Shown here: positions 1 through 10,801 of the stretch, piece after piece
Layout: every line of letters starts with the position of its first letter
Numbering within the stretch: the first letter of the stretch is position 1
Origin: Rathayibacter rhapontici
GTDB lineage: Bacteria; Actinomycetota; Actinomycetes; Actinomycetales; Microbacteriaceae
NCBI RefSeq assembly: GCF_001995175.1
Contig: NZ_MUKN01000014.1
Span: 1 to 64,000, forward strand
Direction of reading: 5' to 3'
DNA: 64,000 bases
Notes under the pieces: generated by a model
Database searches by the model: none
Seen by the model: the letters and a program-made list of their open reading frames with translations, nothing else
What the model was told of the DNA's origin: nothing
Translations under genes and position numbers: made by a program

Positions 1-875
1 TCCTCGTCTGGGTCGAGGGGGCCGCCGAGCTGCGCGCCGCCGCCTCCGCCGAGGCCGCCCGGCACGGCGTCTGGACCGTCGACGAGGCCGGCGCCCCGCA
101 CCGCCCCCTCGGGCACGTGAGCATCGTCGGCGGGGGCCCCGGCGACTCCGAGTTGATGACGCTCGCCGCGCACCGCGCCCTCCGCGAGGCCGACGTCGTG
201 CTCTACGACCGCCTCGGCCCGCACGACGGGCTCGCCGCCTGGGCGCCCGGGGCCGAGCTCATCGATGTGGGCAAGACCCCGGGCCACCACGCCGTGCCGC
301 AGCACGAGATCGAGCGGCTGATGGTCGCCCGCGCGCTCGACGGGCTCGACGTCGTCCGCCTCAAGGGCGGCGATCCGTTCGTGTTCGGCCGCGGCTCCGA
401 GGAGGTGCGCGCCTGCCGCGTCGCCGGCGTGCCCGTCACGGTCGTGCCCGGAGTGACGAGCGCCATCTCGGTGCCGGCCGCCGCGGGCATCCCGGTCACG
501 CACCGCGAGGTCAGCCGCGCGTTCACCGTGGTCTCGGGCCACGCCCCCTTCAGCGAGGAGGAGCTCGGGCACCTGGCCGGGCTGGGCGGCACGCTCGTCG
601 TCCTCATGGGCGTGAACACCCTCCCGCACCTGGTCGCCGGGCTGCAGCGCGCGGGCATGACCGCCGGGATGCCGCTCGCGATCGTCGAGCGCGGCTGGTC
701 GCACGCCCAGCGCACCACGATCACCTCCGTCGGCGAGGTGATGGGGCTGCTGGCCGACCTCGCCCCGCGCTCTCCCGCGGTCATCGTCATCGGCGAGGTC
801 GTGCGCCAGGCCTCGTGCGATGATTCTCAGGATCCCGAGAGCATCGCCCGCGCGGTCGATGCGCTGACGACGTGA
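1..875 (+). CDS. cobA: Uroporphyrinogen-III C-methyltransferase (5' end outside window)
   Basis: SAM-dependent methyltransferase that converts uroporphyrinogen III to precorrin-2 for siroheme/cobalamin synthesis. The frame is open from base 3, so the gene starts before the window. The methyltransferase domain begins near base 117 and shows the family motifs VGGGPGD, RLKGGDPFVFGRG and VPGVTSA. About 38 residues upstream in the same frame (WVEGAAELRAAAS and onward) suggest a preceding domain, as in CysG-like fusions, but it is cut off. The next gene, hemD, makes its substrate and starts 19 bp downstream, so the two probably form one operon. A GTG at 117 could be taken as the start, but the upstream frame has coding-like composition and runs off the edge. 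Confidence 0.88.
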   Translation, partial: LVWVEGAAELRAAASAEAARHGVWTVDEAGAPHRPLGHVSIVGGGPGDSELMTLAAHRALREADVVLYDRLGPHDGLAAWAPGAELIDVGKTPGHHAVPQHEIERLMVARALDGLDVVRLKGGDPFVFGRGSEEVRACRVAGVPVTVVPGVTSAISVPAAAGIPVTHREVSRAFTVVSGHAPFSEEELGHLAGLGGTLVVLMGVNTLPHLVAGLQRAGMTAGMPLAIVERGWSHAQRTTITSVGEVMGLLADLAPRSPAVIVIGEVVRQASCDDSQDPESIARAVDALTT

Positions 876-894
876 GAGCCCGAGGGGGCCGCCG

Positions 895-2040
895 ATGAGC
901 ACCACCGACGCACCCGACTCCGACGCCGCATCACCGGGGTTCCGGCCCGACCAGCTCGTCGGCTTCCGCATCGGCGTCACCTCCGACCGCCGCTCCGAGG
1001 ACCTCATCGCCGCCTTCGAGCGCCGCGGCGCCGACGTCACCCACGCGCCCACCATCCGGATGCGCGGCATCGACACCGAGGGAGTCCTCGAGGACGAGAC
1101 CCGCGCGATCGTCGCCGCACGGCCCGATGTTCTGCTCGCCACGACCTCCTACGGCATGCGCCGCTGGCTCGAGGCGGCCGACGCCGCGGGCCTGGGCGAC
1201 GAGCTCACCGACGCGCTCTCGGCCGCGCGGATCCTCGTCCGGGGCCCGAAGGCCCGCGGAGCCGTCCGCGCCGCCGGCCTCGACGACCACGGCATGAGCG
1301 AGCGCGAGACCACCACCTCCCTCGTCGACCTGGCCCTGCGCGAGGGAGTGGACGGCCGCACGATCGCGGTGCAGCTGCACGGCTTCACCGACCCGCACCA
1401 GCTCGAGCGACTGACCGAGGCGGGCGCGACGGTCCTCACCGCCGCCCCCTACCGCTGGAGCGTGCACGAGGACTCGGCACGGGTCCTCCGCCTGATCGAG
1501 GCGATCTGCTGCGGCGGGATCGACGCCGTCACCTTCACCAGCGCCCCCGCCGTCGAGGCCCTCTTCACCGTCGCCGAGGCCGCGGGCCGGCTCGACGCCC
1601 TGCAGGCCGCGTTCCGCGAGACGGTCGTCGCGGCGGCGGTCGGCCCCGTCACTGCGGCACCGCTCGTCGAGGCGCAGATCCTGCCCATCGTCCCCGACCG
1701 GTTCCGGATGGGCGCGCTCATCCGCCTGCTCTGCGAGCACCTCGAGCAGAGCGCGCCGCGCATCGAGACCGAGTACGGCCCCCTCGAGCTGCGCGGCCGC
1801 CACGCCGTGCTCGCGGGGGAGCGGGTGCCGCTGACCCCGGTGGCGCTGGCGCTGTTCCGCACCCTGGTCGCCGCCGAGGGCGCCACGGTCGCGCGCGGCG
1901 TGCTCGCCGCCTCCGCCCCCGAGGCGCTCGACGACCACGCGGTCGACGTCGCGATCAGCCGCCTGCGCCAGGCGCTCCCGGAGCCGCGCCTCGTCGCCAC
2001 GGTCATCAAGCGCGGCTTCCGCCTCGCGACCCCGCTCTGA
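895..2040 (+). CDS. hemD: Uroporphyrinogen-III synthase with C-terminal winged-helix domain
   Basis: HemD cyclises hydroxymethylbilane to uroporphyrinogen III, the branch point to heme, siroheme and cobalamin. Residues about 20-270 are the HemD fold (GFRIGVTSDRR near the start, VTFTSAPAVEALF in the second lobe). Residues about 295-380 match an OmpR/PhoB-type winged-helix DNA-binding domain: the LTPVALALFRTLV helix, then AVDVAISRLRQAL and a KRGFRL wing. HemD with a response-regulator-type DNA-binding tail is known in actinobacteria, but whether it binds DNA is not established here. The ATG is preceded by GAGGGGG at a good distance. The gene follows cobA closely. Confidence 0.87.
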   Translation: MSTTDAPDSDAASPGFRPDQLVGFRIGVTSDRRSEDLIAAFERRGADVTHAPTIRMRGIDTEGVLEDETRAIVAARPDVLLATTSYGMRRWLEAADAAGLGDELTDALSAARILVRGPKARGAVRAAGLDDHGMSERETTTSLVDLALREGVDGRTIAVQLHGFTDPHQLERLTEAGATVLTAAPYRWSVHEDSARVLRLIEAICCGGIDAVTFTSAPAVEALFTVAEAAGRLDALQAAFRETVVAAAVGPVTAAPLVEAQILPIVPDRFRMGALIRLLCEHLEQSAPRIETEYGPLELRGRHAVLAGERVPLTPVALALFRTLVAAEGATVARGVLAASAPEALDDHAVDVAISRLRQALPEPRLVATVIKRGFRLATPL

Positions 2041-2077
2041 CGTCGCCCTCGTTCGCGCCCCGTGACCGGCCGCGAAC

Positions 2078-2350
2078 CGGGGTCTGCGCGAGGTGGAGGG
2101 CCCGCTTCGCGTCGTCTCGTGTCTCCTGCTGATCGCGAGTGGTCGTGTGTCGGGGTCTGCGCGGGGTGGAGTGCCCGTTTGGCGTCGTCTCGTTTTTCCT
2201 GCTGTTCGCGAGTGATCGCGTGTCGGGGTCTGCGCGGGGTGGAGTGCCCGTTTCGTGTCGTCTCGTTTTTCCTGCTGATCGCGAGTGGTCGCGTGCCGGC
2301 GCCTGCGTGGTGAGCAGCACCTGCTTCGCGTCCACTCGCTGCTCGCGCCC
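2078..2350. repeat. 73-bp tandem repeat, three copies plus a degenerate fourth
   Basis: Copies start at 2078, 2151 and 2224, exactly 73 bp apart, each opening with CGGGGTCTGCGCG and containing GTCGTCTCG and a CTGCTGWTCGCGAGTG block. A diverged fourth copy starts at 2297. The unit is not a multiple of three, so the open frames across it are not repeated peptides. It fills the convergent gap between hemD and the DUF559 gene. No other gene is visible in this gap. Confidence 0.85.
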
Positions 2351-2359
2351 GTGCCGCTG

Positions 2360-3292
2360 TCACGACGAGGGATGCCAGCCGCCCGCGACGCGCGCTCGCC
2401 GGACTCGGTGGGCGCAGCCGACCGGATCCGCGTCGAAGGACGCCGAGGCGATGCGCACCACCGTCCAGCCGGCTGCTGCGAGCCTCTCGTAGCGGATCAG
2501 ATCGCGATCCCACTGCTCGCGTTCGGTGCGGTGGTGGTCGCCCTCGTACTCCACGACGACGCGCCACCTCCGGTAGAGCAGATCGACCCGGCCGATCTTC
2601 CCGAGTGCGTCGAACAGCTCGACCTGCAGTTCGGGCTCGGGGAGTCCCGCTGTCACGAGGACGAGGCGGAGCCGGGTCTCGCGCCGCGACTCCGCTCCCT
2701 CGCGGACGAGGGCGATCGCGCGACGAACGGCGCGCGATCCACGGCCCTCGAGGCGCTCGACGCGGCGCTGCAGCTCGTGCAGGGGGACCCACGGTCGGGG
2801 ATCGTCCGTCAGTGGCTTCGCTGGGGAGAGGACGAGCGCATCCCCGACCGCGACCATGTCCTCCAGCCGGAGCACGTCGCCGAGCTGGCAGAAGACGCTC
2901 GCGCCGTCGGCGAGGAGCAGTCCGCCCCGCCGCACGCCGGTCAGCTCGGGGTCCGCGAGCGAGCTGCCCACGAGCCCGCGCCCTCGCGGAGCGCGCGCCG
3001 GATGCCGGACCGCGACGTGCAGCGGTTCGTCCGGAGGCTCGCCCGGAAGGTCCAGCGGCCAGAGCCGAGCCGCAGTCAGCCCGCAGAACACCGAGCGCCG
3101 CATGATCGTCGCGTAGGCCGTGGCGCGCTCGAGGACGCTCGTCACCTCTCCGGCCGGCGCCCGCACTCCGCGGAAGGGGATCACCAGATCGGACGCGCGG
3201 AGGCGGTCCTCCGTCACTCCGGCGGACCGCGCCTCCTCCACGGAGAAGGCGCGTCCGCGCAGTCCGAGAGGAAGGGGTGCGGGTCGGGGCAT
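2360..3292 (-). CDS. DUF559 / AbiEi-antitoxin-like domain protein
   Basis: A 310-residue protein. The N-terminal part (GRAFSVEEARSAGVTEDRL, then PFRGVRAP) resembles the AbiEi-type winged-helix region common in actinobacterial proteins of this kind. The C-terminal part carries the DUF559/Vsr-like endonuclease fold signature VDLLYRRWRVVVEYEGDHH, then RDLIRYERLAAAGWTVVRI, with acidic residues placed as in restriction-like nucleases. No partner toxin is adjacent, so a toxin-antitoxin role cannot be claimed. The ATG at 3292 was chosen because similarity starts just after it; the open frame continues upstream without similarity. The biological role is unknown. Confidence 0.75.
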   Translation of the reverse strand: MPRPAPLPLGLRGRAFSVEEARSAGVTEDRLRASDLVIPFRGVRAPAGEVTSVLERATAYATIMRRSVFCGLTAARLWPLDLPGEPPDEPLHVAVRHPARAPRGRGLVGSSLADPELTGVRRGGLLLADGASVFCQLGDVLRLEDMVAVGDALVLSPAKPLTDDPRPWVPLHELQRRVERLEGRGSRAVRRAIALVREGAESRRETRLRLVLVTAGLPEPELQVELFDALGKIGRVDLLYRRWRVVVEYEGDHHRTEREQWDRDLIRYERLAAAGWTVVRIASASFDADPVGCAHRVRRARVAGGWHPSS

Positions 3293-3436
3293 CGCGTCAT
3301 CGTGCCCGATGTCCCGTTCCGGCGAGCGGGTTCTCCACAGGTCGGCGCTGATCCGCCGCGAATCGGGCTGTGCGAGGCGTACGGAGCCCGATTCCTGCCG
3401 AGTGGCGGCGCGAGCACGGCTGCCAGAATGGGGCGC

Positions 3437-4530
3437 ATGAGCAGTGCAGCCCTCCGTGTCGTGATCGCCCCCGACTCCTTCAAGGGGTCCGCGAGCGCGG
3501 TCGAGGTCGCGGAGGCGCTCGCCGAGGGCTGGCGCGAGCAGCGTCCCAGCGACGAGGTGGTGCTCGCTCCTATGGCCGACGGCGGGGAGGGGACGGTCGA
3601 CGCGTTCGAGGTCGCGGTCCCCGAGGCGGCGCGGCACGCGCTCACCGTGACCGGGCCCGACGACGGGCCCGTCGAGACCTCGTGGCTGCTGCTGCCGGAC
3701 GGCGCGGCGGTCGTCGAGCTCGCCTCCGCCAGCGGCATCACCCTGCTCGATCCGCTCCGCCCCCTGACCGCGCACACCCGGGGGTTCGGGCAGGCGATCG
3801 CGGCCGCTCTCGACGCCGGGGCCCACTCGCTCCTGCTCGCGATCGGCGGGAGCTCCTCCACCGACGGCGGAGTCGGGGCCCTCCGCGAGCTGGGTGCCCG
3901 CTTCCTCACCGTGTCCGGGCACGACATCGGAGACGGCGGAGGCGCCTGCACGACCTCGCGGCGGTCGACCTGCACGCGCTGCGGCGGGTGCCGGCCGGCG
4001 GCGCGCTCATCCTGAGCGACGTGACCAACCCGCTGCTCGGCGACTCCGGAGCCGCGCACGTGTTCGGCCCGCAGAAGGGCGCCTCGCGCGACGACGTCCT
4101 GCGGCTCGACGACGGGCTCCGGCACCTGGCCGCGCACCTCGACGCCGATCCGGAGGAGGCGGGCACGGGGGCCGCCGGCGGCACCGGATTCGGGCTGCTC
4201 GCCTGGGGCGCCCGGCTCGCGCCCGGCTCGGCCGCGGTGGGCGAGGCGCTCGGGCTCCCGGCGCTCATCGACGGCGCGGACGTCGTGCTCACGGGCGAGG
4301 GGCGGTTCGACGCCCAGTCGATGGCGGGGAAGGTGCCCTCCTACCTCCTGGGGCTGGCGGAGGCGGCCGGTGCGCGCACGATGCTGGTCGCCGGAGCGAT
4401 CCAGGCGCCCACCGCGGGCTTCGCCGCGGCGGGCTCGCTGATCGAGGCCGCGGGGTCGGCCGCGGCCGCGATCGCGGACCCGCTGCCGTACCTGCGGGCA
4501 GTGGCGCGGGACCTGGCGCGCCTGGCCTGA
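3437..4530 (+). pseudogene. Glycerate kinase (single-base frameshift)
   Basis: Type-1 (GlxK/GarK) glycerate kinase, which phosphorylates D-glycerate with ATP. The first part reads well from ATG 3437 (VVIAPDSFKGSASAVEVAEAL, APMADGGEGTVDAF, LLLAIGGSSSTDGG). Near 3945 the frame breaks, and the rest (LILSDVTNPLLGDSGAAHVF, VVLTGEGRFDAQS) continues in another frame. Adding one C to the GCGCC run at 3943-3946 restores a full-length protein ending GALHDLAAVDLHAL and onward. The gene is otherwise intact, so a consensus error is likelier than decay. A CAGAAT -10-like box 7 nt before the ATG suggests a leaderless transcript. Confidence 0.85.
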
Positions 4531-4601
4531 GCGCCTCCGGCCGCGCTTCCGGTGTCGGTGGTGCGGCCTACCGTTCGAGCATGATCACGGACGTGCGACG
4601 A

Positions 4602-4617
4602 CCCCTACATGTGGTGG
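4602..4617. promoter_or_regulatory. Orphan NrdR-box-like palindrome
   Basis: The 16-mer CCCCTACATGTGGTGG resembles the NrdR box (CTACAT...TAG core) but has a weaker right half. It lies about 200 bp upstream of the paired boxes in front of nrdH. Support is by motif only. Confidence 0.35.
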
Positions 4618-4670
4618 TCCGCCCCTGCCTCCGACCCCGGATGTCGGGAACAGCGACACGCCGACGAGCG

Positions 4671-4790
4671 TTGTACACAGGGAACGCCGGGAGCTCCTCC
4701 ACAGCGGTGGATAACTCCGGGCGATCCGCGTCCTCGCGCGGATCCGCAGGCCTCGGCCTGTGGATGAACGGGGGAGGAACCGGTGGATAA
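4671..4790. promoter_or_regulatory. Cluster of DnaA-box-like 9-mers upstream of nrdH
   Basis: Five 9-mers lie within one mismatch of a DnaA box (TTATCCACA, or the high-GC form YYNTCCACA): TTGTACACA at 4671, TCCTCCACA at 4695, GGTGGATAA at 4706 and again at 4782 (TTATCCACC on the other strand), and TGTGGATGA at 4759. They precede the paired NrdR boxes. DnaA control of ribonucleotide reductase genes is known in E. coli; a role here is inference. There is no dnaA, dnaN or AT-rich unwinding element nearby, so this is not proposed as oriC. Confidence 0.5.
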
Positions 4791-4804
4791 CTACACGAAT
4801 GTAA

Positions 4805-4852
4805 CTACTAGCCCTAGTGGGCTCCCGCCGGGCGCCCCCCTATATGTAGTAT
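4805..4852. promoter_or_regulatory. Tandem NrdR boxes controlling nrdHIEF
   Basis: Two 16-bp palindromes, CTACTAGCCCTAGTGG (4805-4820) and CCCCTATATGTAGTAT (4837-4852), have centres exactly 32 bp apart, about three helical turns. This is the usual layout of paired NrdR repressor boxes in front of ribonucleotide reductase operons. They lie 145-190 bp before the nrdH start. The nrdR gene itself is not in the window. Confidence 0.75.
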
Positions 4853-4996
4853 TGCTGAGCAGGTCGGGGCGAGCGCCCCTCCGGCGCCCAGCACCACCCC
4901 AGACGTACCATTCACGACCGTCTCCCACCCCGATCGGCACGCCGACGGGACGCCTCGGAGCCGGCCCAGGACACCCTCCCGGAAAGGACGACACGC

Positions 4997-5221
4997 ATGG
5001 CCGTGACGGTCTACACCAAGCCCTCCTGCGTTCAGTGCACGGCGACCTACCGCGCCCTCGACAGCAAGGGCATCGACTACGAGGTGTTCGACCTCTCCGT
5101 CGACGAGAAGGCCCTCGAGGCCGTCAAGGCGCTCGGCTACCTGCAGGCGCCCGTCGTCATCACCGACGACGACCACTGGAGCGGCTTCCGCCCCGACAAG
5201 ATCGCGACCCTCGGGGCCTGA
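4997..5221 (+). CDS. nrdH: Glutaredoxin-like protein NrdH
   Basis: A 74-residue redoxin that delivers electrons to the class Ib ribonucleotide reductase NrdEF. It has the redox motif CVQC after VYTKPS, the cis-proline region [21 protein letters not shown] typical of NrdH, and the short length of the family. A purine-rich AAAGGA sits about 10 nt before the ATG. It is the first gene of nrdH-nrdI-nrdE-nrdF and lies behind the paired NrdR boxes. The 169 bp between it and nrdI hold no other gene. Confidence 0.95.
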   Translation: MAVTVYTKPSCVQCTATYRALDSKGIDYEVFDLSVDEKALEAVKALGYLQAPVVITDDDHWSGFRPDKIATLGA

Positions 5222-5390
5222 CACCCCTCGCCGCCCGCGTCCCACCCCGACGCGGCGGCCCCACCACTCCGCCGGTCCGGGTGGGCAGGTTCTGCCCCGG
5301 GCCGGCGGAGGATCCGAGTCGCGAGGCTCGGGTCCTCACCGGAACGACCGCCAACGACGCCCGGCAGGGCACCCGGAGGAGGAGCACGCG

Positions 5391-5791
5391 ATGAGTGAGC
5401 TCGTCTACTTCTCCAGCAGCTCGGGCAACACGCACCGGTTCATCGAGAAGCTCGGTCGTCCCGCGCAGCGCATCCCGCTGCACTCGCACCGCGACGGGGC
5501 GAAGGCCGACACGCTCCACGTCGACGAGCCCTACGTGCTCGTCCTGCCGACCTACGGCGGCGGGATCGACGGGGGAGCGGTGCCCAAGCAGGTCATCCGG
5601 TTCCTCAACCAGCCCCGCAACCGCTCCCTGCTCCGCGGCGTCATCGGCGCCGGCAACACGAACTTCGGCGAGGCCTACTGCCTCGCCGGCGACATCATCG
5701 CGAGGAAGTGCGCCGTGCCGCACCTCTACCGCTTCGAAGTATTCGGAACCCCCGACGACGTCCGCGCCGTCGATGAAGGATTGGACACGTT

Positions 5792-5807
<16 letters not shown>
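5391..5807 (+). CDS. nrdI: Flavodoxin-like NrdI
   Basis: NrdI is the flavoprotein that supplies the oxidant for assembling the dimanganese-tyrosyl cofactor of NrdF. The 138-residue product shows the FMN phosphate-binding loop [17 protein letters not shown], then LPTYGGG and [17 protein letters not shown], as in the family. GGAGGAGG lies just upstream of the ATG. Its end overlaps the nrdE start by 16 bp, indicating translational coupling. Confidence 0.95.
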
Positions 5808-8981
<3,174 letters not shown>

Positions 8982-9012
8982 CGTCGACACCACGTCCGGT
9001 CCTCCACGGCGA

Positions 9013-9046
9013 ACGGCCCCTCCCCGACACGGGTGAGGGGCCGTTC
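9013..9046 (+). terminator. Terminator after nrdF
   Basis: Perfect 11-bp stem AACGGCCCCTC / GAGGGGCCGTT with a 12-nt loop, about 30 bp after the nrdF stop. No long U run follows, as is common in high-GC actinobacteria. It also lies just beyond the 3' end of the convergent HEPN gene. Confidence 0.75.
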
Positions 9047-9071
9047 CTCGTTCGCGGGGACGGCGCGCTGG

Positions 9072-9482
9072 TCAGCCGTCGAGGAGCGCGGCCCGGATCG
9101 TGCGGAGCAGAGCGGGCGCGTGCACGGTCACGGTCGCCCACAACCGCCCGTTGTCGAGGGCGGAGTAGTTGTGCGCGGCGATGTTCCGCGTCGCTCGCAG
9201 CCCTTCGACGGCGTCGCCGGGCAGCTGAGCGACGACAGCGGCCGGCAGGTCGCGGTGCACGAACTCGGCGAGAGTGATCAGAGCGAGCGCGCCGATGTCC
9301 CTGCTGTCCGACACGGGGCGGACGAACTCGTCCTCCCCGTCCCGGGCGGCACGATCGAGGCGGGAGAGGAGTCGATCCGCCTCGAGGATCAGCCGGGAGC
9401 GCTTGTCGGCGTCGTCCGCGGAGCGGCGGGGGCGGGCAGTGAAGCGGCCGGGCGTCGTCGCTCCGTCCTCCGGCCCGGTCAC
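9072..9482 (-). CDS. HEPN-domain (HepT-like) toxin
   Basis: A 136-residue, mostly helical protein. The motif RNIAAHNY fits the HEPN RNase signature R(x)4H with the downstream Tyr seen in HepT/DUF86 proteins. Its start overlaps the end of the upstream nucleotidyltransferase gene by 4 bp (ATGA). That arrangement is the type VII HepT/MntA toxin-antitoxin layout, in which the antitoxin AMPylates a Tyr next to the HEPN catalytic site. The first ~30 residues have no counterpart in short HepT proteins. Function is inferred from motif and partner. Confidence 0.78.
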   Translation of the reverse strand: MTGPEDGATTPGRFTARPRRSADDADKRSRLILEADRLLSRLDRAARDGEDEFVRPVSDSRDIGALALITLAEFVHRDLPAAVVAQLPGDAVEGLRATRNIAAHNYSALDNGRLWATVTVHAPALLRTIRAALLDG

Positions 9483-9946
9483 AGCGGCACCGCCTCGCGG
9501 CGGATCGCGGCCACGACGTCGTCGTCCGGGCTGTCGATCACGACGTCCACCGGGAATCCGAGGAGCTCTTCGGCGCGACCCCGGAAGGCGGCCAGGCGGA
9601 GGAAGTCGACGGACGGATCCGCCGCGACGAGCAGATCGATGTCGCTCCGCTCGTCGTCCGAGCCGCGGGCGGCGGAGCCGAACACCCGGACGTCGCTCAG
9701 ACCGTGCTCCGCGGCGAGCTGCCGGACGTCATCGGCGAGGTACTCCAGAACGATCGACGGGCGGAGCCGGGCGGCCCGGAGAAGGCGCTCGAGCAGTTCC
9801 GGGCTCGGACGGCGCGCTCCGGCTTCGATCGCGGCGATGTTCGGCTGACGCAGGCCGGTGGCGGCCGCGAGAGCCGTCTGCGACATCGCGACGTCCTCGC
9901 GGGCACGCCGCAGAACGGCGCCGAGGGGCAGGTGGTCGAGCATCAC
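9479..9946 (-). CDS. MNT nucleotidyltransferase antitoxin with N-terminal XRE helix-turn-helix
   Basis: Residues about 6-60 form an XRE-type helix-turn-helix (SQTALAAATGLRQPNIAAIEA). Residues about 70-150 form a minimal nucleotidyltransferase with the catalytic signature VFGSAARGSDDERSDIDLLV. This is an antitoxin of the MntA type fused to its own DNA-binding domain; it likely modifies and silences the HEPN protein and represses the operon. The GTG start (with an ATG as codon 2) lies 6 nt after a TATGAT -10 box on this strand, so the mRNA is probably leaderless. Confidence 0.8.
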   Translation of the reverse strand: MMLDHLPLGAVLRRAREDVAMSQTALAAATGLRQPNIAAIEAGARRPSPELLERLLRAARLRPSIVLEYLADDVRQLAAEHGLSDVRVFGSAARGSDDERSDIDLLVAADPSVDFLRLAAFRGRAEELLGFPVDVVIDSPDDDVVAAIRREAVPL

Positions 9947-9966
9947 GACCGCATCATATCGTCGTG
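9944..9966 (-). promoter_or_regulatory. Leaderless promoter and operator of the HEPN/MNT operon
   Basis: Minus-strand -10 hexamer TATGAT (9953-9958) lies inside the inverted repeat CACGAC (9944-9949) / GTCGTG (9961-9966). The repeat overlaps both the -10 element and the start codon, as expected for autorepression by the XRE domain of the antitoxin. Confidence 0.55.
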
Positions 9967-9971
9967 GTATG

Positions 9972-10544
9972 TCAGAGCGGCAGGCGCATCAGCACGCGCG
10001 GAAAGCCGTACAGCACGGAGGTCGTGTCGGCCGCCCACGAGAAGCCGGCGCGCTCGAAGAGGGCGCGGGTGCCGACGTAGGCCATCGTCTGCTCGACCTT
10101 CGCGCCGCGGTTGTCGACCGGGTAGCCCTCGATCGCCGGAGCGCCGTGCGACCGTGCGAAGTCGACGGCTCCGGCGAGCAGGGAGTGCGAGATGCCGCGC
10201 TTGCGGAAGCCGGGGCGGACCCGGATGCACCAGACCGTCCACACATCGAGGTCGTCGACGTGCGGGATCCTGCGGTTCTTCGCGTAGCTCGTGTCGGCGC
10301 GGCGGTGCACGGCGGCCCAGCCCGCCACCTGGTCGCCGTCGTAGGCGAGCACGCCCGGCGGGGGATCCTGCGCCACGAGTTCGCGCATCCGCTCGCCCCG
10401 TGCAGGACCGCGGAGGGAGGTGTTCTCGGTGGAGGAGAGCAGCCGGTAGCTCAGGCACCAGCAGACGCTCGCATCCGCTCGCTTCGGCCCGTTCATCGTC
10501 GCGACGTCCTCGAAGACGGACGCCGGGCGCACCTCGATCGTCAT
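9972..10544 (-). CDS. GNAT-family N-acetyltransferase
   Basis: A 190-residue acetyltransferase. The acetyl-CoA-binding strand and loop are visible as VWTVWCIRVRPGFRKRGIS (R-x-x-G-x-x pattern), followed by LLAGAVDFARSHGAPAIEGY and ALFERAGF, the usual GNAT end. The N-terminal region has WCLSYR. The substrate cannot be predicted. It lies just upstream of the toxin-antitoxin pair on the same strand, 25 bp away, but that pair has its own promoter. Confidence 0.8.
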   Translation of the reverse strand: MTIEVRPASVFEDVATMNGPKRADASVCWCLSYRLLSSTENTSLRGPARGERMRELVAQDPPPGVLAYDGDQVAGWAAVHRRADTSYAKNRRIPHVDDLDVWTVWCIRVRPGFRKRGISHSLLAGAVDFARSHGAPAIEGYPVDNRGAKVEQTMAYVGTRALFERAGFSWAADTTSVLYGFPRVLMRLPL

Positions 10545-10801
10545 GACGGCACCCTCTCACCGGGCAGTCTCCTGGGCAAGACGCTCACGACTCAGGCTGA
10601 GACCGCTGAAACCGCCGCGGATTCGACAGAAGAGGCTGCCAGCCTTACTTCTGTGGGCTCTGGGGTGCGGCACTGGGAATCGCGGGGTGGACGAGACTCC
10701 GGATTGACCACTCCGTCGCATGAATCGCACCAGCACCCGCTGTTGGACGCCACTCAGCCGGCCCCCCTACCGTGGGTGAGTACCCGACGAAGGAGTCCCT
10801 C

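Noticed and set aside
4581-4790. A 69-codon open frame with an ATG 6 nt after a TACCGT box
   Set aside because: It runs straight through the orphan NrdR-like box and the DnaA-like boxes, its translation is low-complexity Arg/Ser/Gly, and no domain is visible. The region reads better as nrdHIEF regulatory DNA.
4671-4852. Chromosome replication origin
   Set aside because: DnaA-like boxes are present, but there is no dnaA, dnaN, rpmH or gyr gene nearby and no AT-rich unwinding element; nrdHIEF regulation is a simpler reading.
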